This document shows, piece by piece, positions 1-7,954 of a stretch of 16,136 nucleotides of DNA; within the stretch, counting starts at the first letter, position 1; each line of letters opens with the position of its first letter. The notes under the pieces were generated by a model. The model was not told the origin of the DNA. It searched no databases and saw only the letters and a list, made by a program, of their open reading frames with translations. Position numbers and translations under genes: made by a program. Source of the DNA: CAZMFZ01 sp964565665 (GTDB lineage: Bacteria; Bacteroidota; Bacteroidia; Cytophagales; UBA9547); NCBI GenBank assembly GCA_964565665.1, contig CAZMFZ010000089.1, positions 1 through 16,136 on the forward strand, read 5' to 3'.

Positions 1-690
1 ATAAAAAATGTATTTTTCGACATGATATTAAAAAAGATAAAATTTAAAAGCTACAATTCTTGACAAAAAAAAAGAAGTTATGACAAAAGTTGTTTTTACA
101 AATATTATTCAAAATAACACATGCTTTGTATCTAAATATTGTGTAATTGATATCGTACCATATTGTAATCTATTTCTGGTTAGCTATAGATGGCTTAAAT
201 CTACCTAAAGCTCAACGCTAAATTTCTTGTACTATATCATCAGTTAATATTATTTCTTTAATATTTTGGCTTTAATAATCATATTGCCTAAGTGTCTGCA
301 TTTTTTGTATTTTGCACGGTTAGCTTATGCTAAAGTTATTTGATGAAATCGAAAAGACTTTTGAAAATCCTTAGAAGACTATGGATTGGGAAGAATCTGT
401 AAAGGTCTGCATTCCTAATAAATAACCTATTACTATGCATCAGTGCAATACTGGCGGCTCTAAAATATCTTTATCATAGATTTCTGATTTAAATCCGAAT
501 AAATAATGTAGGGCATTTTTCCCAATATTGGAGAAGCTCCAGTTCTTCAGGGTGCTGCTATTTGGGATACTATACTCGGCAGTCGGAAGGACGGGTTAGG
601 ATTTTAATTTGGTTGTACAACGGAGCCAATTGGGAATGACCCTGATTTAACAGATAAATATCACAACGAATAATTGTGGGCTTCCTAAAC
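1..690. other. Gene-poor stretch with coding-like scraps
   Basis: I see no intact gene here. Bases 1-300 are AT-rich and featureless to me. On the plus strand from about 340 to 690 several short runs look translated but are broken by stops and frame changes, for example a piece reading TMDWEESVKVCIPNK near 390-420, GEAPVLQGAAIWDT near 530-570, and IGNDPDLTDKYHNE near 630-670. The runs do not add up to a family I can name. The likeliest reading is a decayed gene just beyond the tRNA terminator; chance similarity to coding DNA is not excluded. Confidence 0.35.
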
Positions 691-695
691 AAATA

Positions 696-727
696 AACCT
701 ATTGTAATACTTGATTTACAATAGGTT
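696..727 (-). terminator. Hairpin terminator of the tRNA-Met transcript
   Basis: A perfect 12-bp inverted repeat (AACCTATTGTAA at 696-707, TTACAATAGGTT at 716-727) encloses an 8-nt loop. It starts 12 bases past the 3' end of the tRNA on the minus strand, and on that strand the stem is followed by TATTTGTTT. Position and U-rich tail fit a factor-independent terminator for the tRNA. It could also stop transcription from the other side. Confidence 0.7.
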
Positions 728-739
728 GTGATTTTAAAG

Positions 740-813
740 TAGCGGGGAGCAGGATCGAACTGCCGACCTTAGGGTTATGAATCCTACGCTCTAACCATCT
801 GAGCTACCCCGCC
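740..813 (-). tRNA. tRNA-Met (CAT anticodon, elongator type)
   Basis: The minus strand folds into a full 74-nt cloverleaf. The acceptor stem GGCGGGG pairs with CCCCGCT (last pair G-U), with discriminator A. The D stem is GCTC/GAGC, the anticodon loop TTCATAA gives anticodon CAT, and the T arm GGCAG-TTCGATC-CTGCT is complete. The top of the anticodon stem has an A-C mismatch. The CCA end is not encoded. Perfect acceptor pairing apart from the final wobble, and the absence of the initiator-type G-rich anticodon stem, point to elongator Met and not fMet. The acceptor also differs from the tRNA-Ile(CAT) I know from this phylum. It has its own promoter (828-835) and terminator (696-727). Confidence 0.92.
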
Positions 814-827
814 ATTTTTTCGGAGTG

Positions 828-835
828 CAAAGATA
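828..835 (-). promoter_or_regulatory. Promoter -7 element of the tRNA-Met gene
   Basis: On the minus strand the sequence TATCTTTG matches the Bacteroidota -7 consensus TAnnTTTG and lies 15 nt before the first tRNA base, a suitable distance for a start about 7 nt downstream. No clear -33 TTG is seen. It sits in the 60-nt gap after the ABC exporter stop, so the tRNA probably has its own start site in addition to any read-through. Confidence 0.6.
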
Positions 836-873
836 GTGTTTTTTCCTTTTTCTGAAATAGTATTTCGATAAAT

Positions 874-2709
874 TTACACAGTTTGCATCATTTGCAGCTT
901 CTTGTACAATCCATCGGCATTGCTCAAAAGCTGCTCATGCGTACCTAGCTCTACTATAGAACCCTCTTTAATTACCAATATTTTATCGGCATTTTGAATG
1001 GTGCTAAGTCTGTGAGCAATTACAAGTGAAGTACGGTTTTTCATCAGGTTATCTAATGCCCCTTGCACCAGTTTTTCCGATTCGGTATCTAAGGCTGAGG
1101 TAGCTTCGTCTAAAATCATAATTGGCGGATTCGCCAACACAGCTCTTGCGATACAAATACGTTGTTTCTGGCCGCCTGAAAGTTTCACCCCCCTATCGCC
1201 CACTTCTGATTGATAGCCATGTTCAGTTTTTACTATGAACTCATGGGCATTGGCTATTCTGGCAGCATATTCCACATCTTCTATGCTGGCGGCAGTATTG
1301 CCAAAAAGTATATTATTATAAATGCTATCATTAAAAAGGATTGATTCCTGGGTTACAATTCCCATTAGGTTTCGCAAAGATTTCATCTCAATGGCTTTAA
1401 TATCTATTCCATCAATTAAAATTTGCCCTTCATCACTATCGTAAAAGCGGGGTACTAAATCGGAAATAGTGGTTTTCCCGCCCCCTGAAGGGCCAACCAA
1501 TGCAATCATTTTTCCAGCTTCAATATCGAAAGAAAGGTTGTTGAGTACTTTTCTATCACCATAAGCAAAGCTTACATTTTTAAACTCAATTTTATTTTTG
1601 AATTGCTTTATTTGAATACTCTGTGAATTGTTGAATACTGTAACAGGGGTATCAATAAGTGAAAGCACTCGCTCTCCGGCTGCTACACCCACTTGTAAAG
1701 TAGAAAATGAAGTAGAAATAGCCTTCGCAGGTCTTAAAATTTGTGAAAACAAAATAATATAGGCAACAAACTCGCTTGCTTTAAGCTCCGATTCATTGCT
1801 CATCACCAGCGAACCTCCATAAAGCAATATAAAAGACACTACTATTACACCACTAAATTCTGAAAATGGAGAGGCCAGTTCTCTTTTCAAATTCATTTTT
1901 CGCGATAATCTAGTATAATTATCGTTTTCCCCTTTGTATCTATTGAAAATATAATTTTCAGCATTAAAAGCTTTTATTATTCGCATTCCTGAAAGTGTTT
2001 CATCAATTATTCCTATCAATCGCCCAAAGGCCTCGTAGCTTTGAGAAGCTGTTTTTTTAATTTTTTGATTGATATAAGAAATTATACCACCCGAAAGCGG
2101 AATCACAATCAATGTAAAAAGAGTGAGCTTCAACGACATTGAAAGCAGCAAAATAAAGAAAGTAATGAGTGTAAACGGCTCTTTCAAAAGGGCTGCTACT
2201 GAGGAAGTTAAAGATCCTTCAATTGCAGTAACATCGTTGGTAACTTTGCCCATAATATCGCCTTTGCGTTGGTTGGAGAAAAAGCCAATCTCCAAACTCA
2301 ATATTTTCTCATACAGTGCATTTCTCAAATTTCTAATGAGCTGGAGCTTTAGCAATTCAATTTGTACACTTGTCAAATACCTGAAAAGATTGGTGAGAAG
2401 CACAGAGACTACAATTACAGCTGTTACCATTTGCAAGGCAGCAAATCGCCCATATTGCAAAATTGAAAAAGCAAAATAGTAATTGAAAAGGCCTTTGAAG
2501 TATTCTAGACTTATAGAAAACTCTGGAATATTAAGCATGGCTTCTAGCTCTTTGTTATTTACAGTTCCGAAAAGCACATTGAGTAAAGGAATAAGTAAAG
2601 TGAAATTCAAAATGCCGAAAATCACTTGAAAAAATGTAAAAATGGCATATGGGACTACGCGCTTGCCAAGGGGGGTACAATATTGTAATAGTCTGAAATA
2701 AATCTTCAC
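874..2709 (-). CDS. MsbA-like ABC exporter (fused TMD-NBD half transporter)
   Basis: 611-residue type I ABC exporter half-transporter, expected to act as a homodimer in the inner membrane exporting a lipid or other hydrophobic substrate. Residues 1-340 form the six-helix membrane domain, including hydrophobic runs near 20-48, 92-110, 178-210 and 285-300. The ATPase domain follows, with Walker A GPSGGGKTT at 406-414, Q-loop Q454, signature LSGGQ at 510-514, Walker B MILDE at 531-535, SALD D-loop at 538-541 and switch H566, so it looks fully active. The start codon is GTG, 11 nt after the stop of the RND exporter; an in-frame ATG near this position is absent and the N-terminus MKIYFRLLQYC looks like a normal family start. 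It is the second gene of an exporter operon. The MsbA (lipid A flippase) role is inference; multidrug exporters have the same layout. Confidence 0.9.
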   Translation of the reverse strand: MKIYFRLLQYCTPLGKRVVPYAIFTFFQVIFGILNFTLLIPLLNVLFGTVNNKELEAMLNIPEFSISLEYFKGLFNYYFAFSILQYGRFAALQMVTAVIVVSVLLTNLFRYLTSVQIELLKLQLIRNLRNALYEKILSLEIGFFSNQRKGDIMGKVTNDVTAIEGSLTSSVAALLKEPFTLITFFILLLSMSLKLTLFTLIVIPLSGGIISYINQKIKKTASQSYEAFGRLIGIIDETLSGMRIIKAFNAENYIFNRYKGENDNYTRLSRKMNLKRELASPFSEFSGVIVVSFILLYGGSLVMSNESELKASEFVAYIILFSQILRPAKAISTSFSTLQVGVAAGERVLSLIDTPVTVFNNSQSIQIKQFKNKIEFKNVSFAYGDRKVLNNLSFDIEAGKMIALVGPSGGGKTTISDLVPRFYDSDEGQILIDGIDIKAIEMKSLRNLMGIVTQESILFNDSIYNNILFGNTAASIEDVEYAARIANAHEFIVKTEHGYQSEVGDRGVKLSGGQKQRICIARAVLANPPIMILDEATSALDTESEKLVQGALDNLMKNRTSLVIAHRLSTIQNADKILVIKEGSIVELGTHEQLLSNADGLYKKLQMMQTV

Positions 2710-2720
2710 TTATTTTAATT

Positions 2721-5042
2721 TTAGTCTATAAAAGCAGGCACAGCACCTTCTTTTTTCTTTACAAAAGTAACCAACAGAACGGGAAGCAAAATCATATTGG
2801 TGAGCAAAGCGAAAAATAAAGTGAGGCAAGTGAGTATTCCCAAGGCAATAGTACCGCCAAATTCTGAGAATATAAAAATGCCAAAACCCAAAATCAACAC
2901 AATGCTGGTATAAATCATGCTAATTCCGGCCTCTTTTAAGCTTCTTAACACAGCTTCAAGCACAGTATTGCATTGCGGTAATTCTTGTTTGAACTTGCTC
3001 AGGTAATGAATAGTACTATCGATAGTGATACCAAAGGAAATACTAAAAATCACTGCTGTGCTGATTTTCATTCTTATGTCAAAAAGTCCCATAATTCCAG
3101 CAGTAATTAACATGGGAATTAGATTTGGAATAATGGAAATAATAATCATGCGTAGGTCTGTAAACATAAATGCCATCATAAACGATATAAGTGCAAAAGC
3201 ATAGAGCATACTTTCTGTTAAATCGTTGAGCAAGAACTGATTGCCTTTCAGAAATAACAATGAAGTACCAGTAACATTTACTTTAAAATCTGTATCGGCA
3301 AATAATTCTTTGAGCTTAGGTTGCAGCCGGCCATTGATAAATTCATCCATTTTTTTTGTACCTAAATCTGCTACTTTCATAGAGAAACGCACTATTTGAG
3401 CATTGCTATCTACAAAAGAAGTGATGATGTTTAAATCGTTATTCCTTCCGCTAAAATATTTCAAAATAAACCCTTTTTCATTGTTTGTGGGAATGCGATA
3501 ATTGTCGGGTGTATTGTTGTAAAATGCCTGAGTGGCACTTTTTATAATACTTAGAATAGAAAAAGGAGGCGAAACCACCGATTCAGATTTGATGTAGGTT
3601 TCAAATTCTTCCAGTTTTTGTAGGTTTTTCAGATTGAATGCTGCTTTTTTCTTGCCCAAATCTACCAATACTTCCAAAGGCATTACCCCACTAAAGTTTT
3701 TTTCAAAAAATGCTAAATCAGGTTTTACGGTGCTTCTTTCGGGCATATCATCTACCATGAAACCAACGGCCTGTATGCGTGTAATGCCAAAAATACTGAC
3801 AAGCGTAATCAAAATGGTGACAATATAAATGGCTGGCCTAAAATGCTCGACTGCATAGGCAAGTTTAGTATTGATATAGTGCAATGATTTTTTATCAAGG
3901 TGCATCATTTGCTTTTCCGATGGCTCAGGTAAATACATTAACAACCCAGGAATTACTATGATGGTAATAATAAAAGTGGCAATGCTCATAATACCTGCTA
4001 TCATTCCAAACTCGCGAATGAGTGAAATATCAGTAAATACTAGCACAAAAAAACCGACTGCGGTGTTTGCATTTGTCATAAAAGTAACAAAGCCTATTTT
4101 CTCTATTATTTTGCTTACTGCTTTTACTTTATCGCCTGATTCGCGAAATTCCTGATGGTATTTATTGAACATATAAATGCAAGTGGGAATACTGATTACC
4201 ACTATCAAAGCCGGAAGCATTCCAGTGAGCAGGCTTATCTTGTAACCAAACAATGCGGTGAAGCCCGATGTCCACACTATGGTAATCACTACTACTAGTA
4301 TGGTGAAAAGTACTGAACTGAACGATCTAAAAAATATAAATATTATAAGGCAAGTTACTACCGAAGAGAGCACTAAAAGCAATTTAAACTCATCTTGAAA
4401 AGCACTTATCATAATGTAGCGTATATAGGGCAAGCCAGCATAGTGAGTTTCGATAGTGGTAGAATTGGTAAAGTCTTTGGCTAATAGTAAAATATTAGAA
4501 ATCAGCTCTTTACGTTTATTTGAGTTTAAAAATTCTTTGTTCAAATAAATGGCAATAAGTGTCGCCTTTGTATTTGTATTGAATATTAAGCCATTGTAGG
4601 CCTGCACATTTGTAGCAACAGTAAGTAAGCTATCAAGCTCTGGCTGATATTGCACTTTTTGCTGAAATACTGTTTGTAAATCAAATTTATTACTGGCAAC
4701 ATTTTTATTCAGTCTTTTGAAATTGCTGAGCGCAATTACTTCATTCACACCAGGCACAGCAGCTATGTTTTCCACCAACTGCTGATATTTTGAGAAATAT
4801 TTGATTTTGTACAGTTTTTCATCTTGCACACCTATTACCATTACATTGCCATCTTCCCCAAAAGTTTTTTTGAAATGGGAATAAAAAATCATGTCGGGGT
4901 CGGTTTTGGGTACGATATTGGCGTAATCGTAGCTCATTTCAACTTTTGTACCCATCCAGCCGAAAAATACGGTGAGCACCATTGTGGAAATCATCAAAGG
5001 CAATCGATAAGCAATGATGAATTTTGTAATTTTAGTCCACAT
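2721..5042 (-). CDS. RND superfamily exporter, MMPL/Patched-like (two-repeat, 12 TM)
   Basis: 773-residue RND-type transporter with the duplicated architecture: one helix near 12-32, a periplasmic domain (about 33-215), a helix bundle (about 218-372), a second single helix near 402-422, a second periplasmic domain (423-605) and a final bundle (610-762). The C-terminal bundle contains ISFGITIDSTIHYLSKF (667-683), where D675 matches the proton-relay Asp typical of RND helices. The equivalent helix in the first half reads VVISIPTCIYMFNKY, with Pro286 where the Asp would be. Such MMPL/HpnN-type proteins move lipids or other hydrophobic molecules in several bacteria; the substrate here is unknown. 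It is the first gene of an operon with the ABC exporter 11 nt downstream. ATG start at 5042, without a clear Shine-Dalgarno, preceded by a TAnnTTTG element at 5076-5083. Confidence 0.88.
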   Translation of the reverse strand: MWTKITKFIIAYRLPLMISTMVLTVFFGWMGTKVEMSYDYANIVPKTDPDMIFYSHFKKTFGEDGNVMVIGVQDEKLYKIKYFSKYQQLVENIAAVPGVNEVIALSNFKRLNKNVASNKFDLQTVFQQKVQYQPELDSLLTVATNVQAYNGLIFNTNTKATLIAIYLNKEFLNSNKRKELISNILLLAKDFTNSTTIETHYAGLPYIRYIMISAFQDEFKLLLVLSSVVTCLIIFIFFRSFSSVLFTILVVVITIVWTSGFTALFGYKISLLTGMLPALIVVISIPTCIYMFNKYHQEFRESGDKVKAVSKIIEKIGFVTFMTNANTAVGFFVLVFTDISLIREFGMIAGIMSIATFIITIIVIPGLLMYLPEPSEKQMMHLDKKSLHYINTKLAYAVEHFRPAIYIVTILITLVSIFGITRIQAVGFMVDDMPERSTVKPDLAFFEKNFSGVMPLEVLVDLGKKKAAFNLKNLQKLEEFETYIKSESVVSPPFSILSIIKSATQAFYNNTPDNYRIPTNNEKGFILKYFSGRNNDLNIITSFVDSNAQIVRFSMKVADLGTKKMDEFINGRLQPKLKELFADTDFKVNVTGTSLLFLKGNQFLLNDLTESMLYAFALISFMMAFMFTDLRMIIISIIPNLIPMLITAGIMGLFDIRMKISTAVIFSISFGITIDSTIHYLSKFKQELPQCNTVLEAVLRSLKEAGISMIYTSIVLILGFGIFIFSEFGGTIALGILTCLTLFFALLTNMILLPVLLVTFVKKKEGAVPAFID

Positions 5043-5075
5043 AGCAGATTGTTAATTATTTCATTTAAACCCTTG

Positions 5076-5083
5076 CAAAAATA
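5076..5083 (-). promoter_or_regulatory. Putative -7 element for the RND/ABC exporter operon
   Basis: The minus strand reads TATTTTTG, an exact TAnnTTTG match, 33 nt upstream of the RND exporter ATG, leaving a short leader. No good -33 TTG lies at the usual distance, so this is a moderate call. The 204-bp gap to DedA is divergent and must carry both promoters. Confidence 0.45.
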
Positions 5084-5222
5084 TGATTTTCCACAATGGT
5101 TTATGTGTATACGAACCATATAATTCCATTGTAAAAGACATCAAGGAACTACAATAATAGCCAGCCAAACCAAATGGCATAGTATTTATTGGTATAATAA
5201 GTATGCAATAAGAATTTTTACC

Positions 5223-5230
5223 CATTTTTG
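5223..5230 (+). promoter_or_regulatory. Weak -7 element for the DedA gene
   Basis: CATTTTTG differs from TAnnTTTG at one base and ends 16 nt before the DedA ATG. It is the best candidate on the plus strand of the divergent region, but a -33 partner is not obvious. Confidence 0.25.
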
Positions 5231-5246
5231 TATAAAGTAAAAACCA

Positions 5247-5882
5247 ATGACCTTTTCTGAAATCTGGACCTACCTCACCAACTCGCAAGAAATAATCCAA
5301 ACCGGAGGCTTAATACTTGTTACACTCATTGTATTTGCTGAAAACGGGCTGTTTTTCGGGTTTTTCTTGCCAGGCGATTACCTTTTATTTTCCGCTGGCT
5401 TGCTTTGCGGCACCGGTAATTTCCCTGTACACATTATACTATTGTGGCTCTGTATTTTACTTGCATCAGTTTTGGGCAGCTATGTGGGGTATTTATTTGG
5501 TAAATATTTGGGTCAGAGGCTATTGAAATCGAAAGACACTTGGTATTTCAAACGAGAGTTTATTGTAAAAACCCGCTACTATTATATTAAATATGCTGGA
5601 AACACGTTGATTGTAGGCAGATTTTTACCCATTGTTCGCACATTTGCCCCTATTTTGGCAGGAATAATTAAAATGAATACTAAGAAATTTCTTTACTACA
5701 ACTTCATCGGTGGCTTGCTTTGGGTAAGCATAATGGTGCTGGGAGGCTATTTTCTTGGCGTACAATTTCCAAGCATACTCAACTATCTAGAATACATCAT
5801 TATTGGCTTTGTAGCTCTTACTTCGTTTGTGGTAATCAGAGGCTTTTTTACAGCAAAGAAGAAGACTAGAAATGTGGGGTGA
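5247..5882 (+). CDS. DedA family membrane protein
   Basis: 211-residue integral membrane protein of the DedA/SNARE-associated family, close to the usual length of 200-220. Family landmarks are visible: the E-x-GLFFGFFLPGD segment (about 32-44) near the first re-entrant loop, the GRFLPIVRTFAPILAG motif (about 124-139) carrying the conserved Arg residues, and hydrophobic helices near 18-36, 60-85, 150-170 and 180-200 before a Lys/Arg-rich C-terminus. Family members are linked to polyprenyl-phosphate or phospholipid flipping and to membrane-potential maintenance; the substrate of this one is not known. It is transcribed divergently from the exporter operon and appears monocistronic. The ATG at 5247 follows the 5223-5230 promoter candidate closely, so the leader is very short. 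Confidence 0.93.
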   Translation: MTFSEIWTYLTNSQEIIQTGGLILVTLIVFAENGLFFGFFLPGDYLLFSAGLLCGTGNFPVHIILLWLCILLASVLGSYVGYLFGKYLGQRLLKSKDTWYFKREFIVKTRYYYIKYAGNTLIVGRFLPIVRTFAPILAGIIKMNTKKFLYYNFIGGLLWVSIMVLGGYFLGVQFPSILNYLEYIIIGFVALTSFVVIRGFFTAKKKTRNVG

Positions 5883-6040
5883 TGGTATACCTAACACAAG
5901 CTTTTTTGAATTGAAATATAATGAGAAATACTTGAACTAATTTTGATTTCAGATTTTCCCGTATTATTGTCTGAAAGTTTACAAAGCATTCGAAGTCTAA
6001 ATAAATGCGAGTAAAAGTTAGTTCTTCAAACTGATCTGAA

Positions 6041-6070
6041 TTTCTACAATAATTATTAATGATATATTTG
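6041..6070 (+). promoter_or_regulatory. Promoter upstream of the ATPase cassette
   Basis: TATATTTG at 6063-6070 is an exact TAnnTTTG match. TTTC at 6041-6044, one base from TTTG, lies 18 nt upstream, a fitting -33 spacing. The start site would fall near 6077, about 45 nt before the ATPase reading frame. A well-placed promoter suggests the cassette was once expressed in a Bacteroidota host. Confidence 0.5.
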
Positions 6071-6120
6071 CACTCTAAGAAAGATTACATCATTTTAATA
6101 TTTAGAAGACCCCTGTACAA

Positions 6121-6276
6121 ATAAGAATAAAAACAGAAGGTTTTAGGGCAATTGGAATAGCAGATATTATTATTAATGATATCACGGTTGTCGCAGGTGA
6201 AAATGGACGTGGGAAAAGCACGATTTCAAAGTTACTATACTACTTATATAAAACTGCTTCAAATTTTGACATATGA
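6121..6276 (+). pseudogene. N-terminal (Walker A) fragment of an SMC/AAA15-type ATPase
   Basis: From 6121 the frame encodes about 51 residues that look like the N-terminus of an ABC/SMC-like ATPase: a GFRAIGIADI beta strand, INDITVVAGENG, Walker A GENGRGKST (residues 26-34) and the following helix TISKLLYYLYKTASNF. The frame opens with ATA AGA ATA at exactly the place where homologous proteins begin with Met, with a stop (TAG at 6103-6105) just upstream and no ATG, GTG or TTG between. A start-codon mutation ATG to ATA is therefore the simplest explanation. The frame ends at TGA 6274-6276, overlapping the next open frame in another phase. Together with 6273-6866 it is one broken gene. Confidence 0.7.
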
Positions 6277-6866
6277 TGATAGGAGTAGATTACTCTAATA
6301 ACGAACATTGGAATGATTTAAATACCCTTCTTACTGTATCAGGCAAATCATCCTTTTCGGAATTGTCAAAAACTATTAGTACTGAAATAACCCATGGAGA
6401 AGTTTCCATTGAGGATAATTCGATTTCTTCAATAAATGATTTTTATTATAAACGAGATGATGGATCAACTTACAATCTGTTAGATTGTGCAAGTGGAGTA
6501 AAGTCATTTGCAATATTGCAATTACTAATAAAAAATGGCTCAATTTCAGATAAAACACTTTTAATTATAGATGAACCAGAGTCAAATTTGCATCCTCAAT
6601 GGATGATTGAATATGCACGACTTATCGTTTTATTAAATAAAAAATTGGGTACTAAATTTTTTATTGCAAGCCACAATCCTGATATGGTTAGTGCTATTAA
6701 ATATATATCTGAAAAAGAGAATGTAGATGAAGGGCTAAATTTTTATTTAGCTGAGAAGACCAATGGTAAATATATGTACAACTATAAGGCTTTAGGTAAA
6801 GAAATTGACCCTATATTCGCTTCATTTAATATAGCACTTGACCGAATTAATCGATATGGAAGTTAA
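6273..6866 (+). CDS. C-terminal part of the split SMC/AAA15-type ATPase (probable pseudogene)
   Basis: 197-residue open frame holding the C-terminal half of an ABC/SMC-like ATPase: signature-type CASGVKSF (72-79), Walker B LLIIDE (96-101) followed by PESNLHPQW, and switch His in ASHNPDM (H134). There is no Walker A; that lies in the adjoining frame at 6121-6276. The two halves add up to about 250 residues, whereas full-length relatives of this layout (AAA15, OLD-like or abortive-infection ATPases) are usually 350 or more, so a piece of the middle helical region is probably missing as well as the frame being lost. The region is clearly more AT-rich than neighbouring genes, which suggests transfer. 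Followed after 2 nt by a second damaged gene. A deliberate two-protein ATPase joined by the ATGATGA overlap is possible but less likely. Function, perhaps phage defence, is inference. Confidence 0.7.
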   Translation: MMIGVDYSNNEHWNDLNTLLTVSGKSSFSELSKTISTEITHGEVSIEDNSISSINDFYYKRDDGSTYNLLDCASGVKSFAILQLLIKNGSISDKTLLIIDEPESNLHPQWMIEYARLIVLLNKKLGTKFFIASHNPDMVSAIKYISEKENVDEGLNFYLAEKTNGKYMYNYKALGKEIDPIFASFNIALDRINRYGS

Positions 6867-6868
6867 TT

Positions 6869-7331
6869 ATGAGATACTGTTATTCTACAACTATAAATCA
6901 TAAAATCGCTTCAGCTAATAAAAATTGCGTACAAGACATTAATTCTCTTATTATTAAGGAAGGGTATTTAGGAGAAAATCCACTTTTTATAAATGGAGGG
7001 AGGCCAGGTAGAGAAAAATAAATCAATGGATATGGCGTTTGGAATCAAAAATTCCGACTCAAGTAAGATTCAAATGCAATTGATTGAGCTAAGATTTAAT
7101 TATAATAATCCAAACAACTTAGATAGAAAAGAAATTGAAGGGAAAGTAGCTGGATCTAGTCAACTTCTTTCAGAAGTTCCCCCTACTGTAAAATTATATA
7201 TGTTTATTTTTAAAACTGAAAAGTTACAAGAAGCTATTAGTAGGCTCTTTAGAATTATCCCTAAAATAAATCCCAATTATGCTGTAATGGATATTTATAG
7301 TTTAAAGAAAAATATTTTTAAACCGCTTTAA
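6869..7331 (+). pseudogene. Frameshifted partner gene of the ATPase, about 154 residues, unknown family
   Basis: An ATG at 6869, two nt after the ATPase stop, opens a 50-residue frame (MRYCYSTTINHKIASANKNC...) ending at TAA 7019-7021. A second frame open from 6993 to 7331 continues it (SMDMAFGIKNSDSSKIQMQ... to LKKNIFKPL). Removing one A from the run of five at 7014-7018 joins both into a single protein of about 154 residues, with the join at PGREK/NKSMDM. The composition is soluble and mixed alpha/beta; an FRIIPKINPNYAVMDIY segment near the end looks conserved in style, but I do not recognise the family. Order and spacing suggest it was co-transcribed with the ATPase and worked with it. The alternative to true decay is a homopolymer sequencing error; the independent damage in the ATPase argues for decay. 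Confidence 0.6.
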
Positions 7332-7414
7332 ACTCTTTCGTGTATTAGCTCTTCGTTGAATAATTGTAAAAACTTTTAAATTAAAATCACAGAACATTTA
7401 ACGGCTGTCCCCTG

Positions 7415-7954
7415 TTATTTCTGCAAATTTTTATAATATAACTCCAGTTCTTTCAATCGTAGTATTTGCTCTGGTCGGGGGTCGATAAAAGGTCGCACTT
7501 TCTTTACCAATTTGAAAGCATCGTCAAATGTGGTGCCTATTTTTAAAAGATAGGCAATTGTCATAGTTGGGCCTCGGCCAAGGCCTTGCCTGCAATGAAT
7601 ATACGCTTTGCCTCCATTTTTTATTTCATTGTCGGCAAAATCTGCACCCTTTTTCAAATCTTCCAATTCCGGGGGAGTGTTGTCAATAGTAGGTAAATGC
7701 AAGTATTTAATGCCACTGTGTTGTGCCTCGCTGTATACCGAATGCATTCGCATATTTACAATGGCAGTTATGCCCAGTGCTTTGAGTTTTTGCAATCCAA
7801 TCAAATTGTATTGGCTTCCTAAAAATAGGTTAGCAGTAATCTGGCTTCTTTTTAAAATAGGAATACCAAACAAATACCTATGTATATTGTCTAAAATTTT
7901 CTGTATAAAAATTACAGTTATCTTGTACAGACTAATTACTTGATCAAGTTTCAT
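7415..7954 (-). CDS. Dual-specificity phosphatase, PTPMT1-like, coupled to a lipid kinase
   Basis: 179-residue cysteine phosphatase of the dual-specificity class. The P-loop HCRQGLGRGPT (120-130) has nucleophile C121 and Arg127, and D91 in TIDNTPPE is a plausible general acid. The start of the fold (ITANLFLGSQYNLIGLQKLKALGITAIVNMR, 39-69) is typical of the class. An N-terminal amphipathic or hydrophobic stretch (about 8-30) may bring it to the membrane. Its ATG overlaps the stop of the lipid kinase gene (ATGA at 7951-7954), so the two are translationally coupled. Bacterial PTPMT1-type phosphatases can dephosphorylate phosphatidylglycerophosphate; with a diacylglycerol-kinase-like partner a lipid phosphate substrate is reasonable but unproven. 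A protein or inositol phosphate substrate is the alternative. Confidence 0.85.
   Translation of the reverse strand: MKLDQVISLYKITVIFIQKILDNIHRYLFGIPILKRSQITANLFLGSQYNLIGLQKLKALGITAIVNMRMHSVYSEAQHSGIKYLHLPTIDNTPPELEDLKKGADFADNEIKNGGKAYIHCRQGLGRGPTMTIAYLLKIGTTFDDAFKLVKKVRPFIDPRPEQILRLKELELYYKNLQK

Noticed and set aside
2123..2479. 118-residue plus-strand open frame
   Set aside because: Lies wholly antisense inside the ABC exporter membrane domain; composition follows the sense gene and no motif is seen.
4824..5123. 99-residue plus-strand open frame over the RND exporter start
   Set aside because: Antisense to a well-supported gene and running into its promoter; no family features.
5061..5300. 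79-residue minus-strand open frame in the divergent region
   Set aside because: Overlaps the promoters and the DedA N-terminus on the opposite strand; the translation does not look like a protein family.
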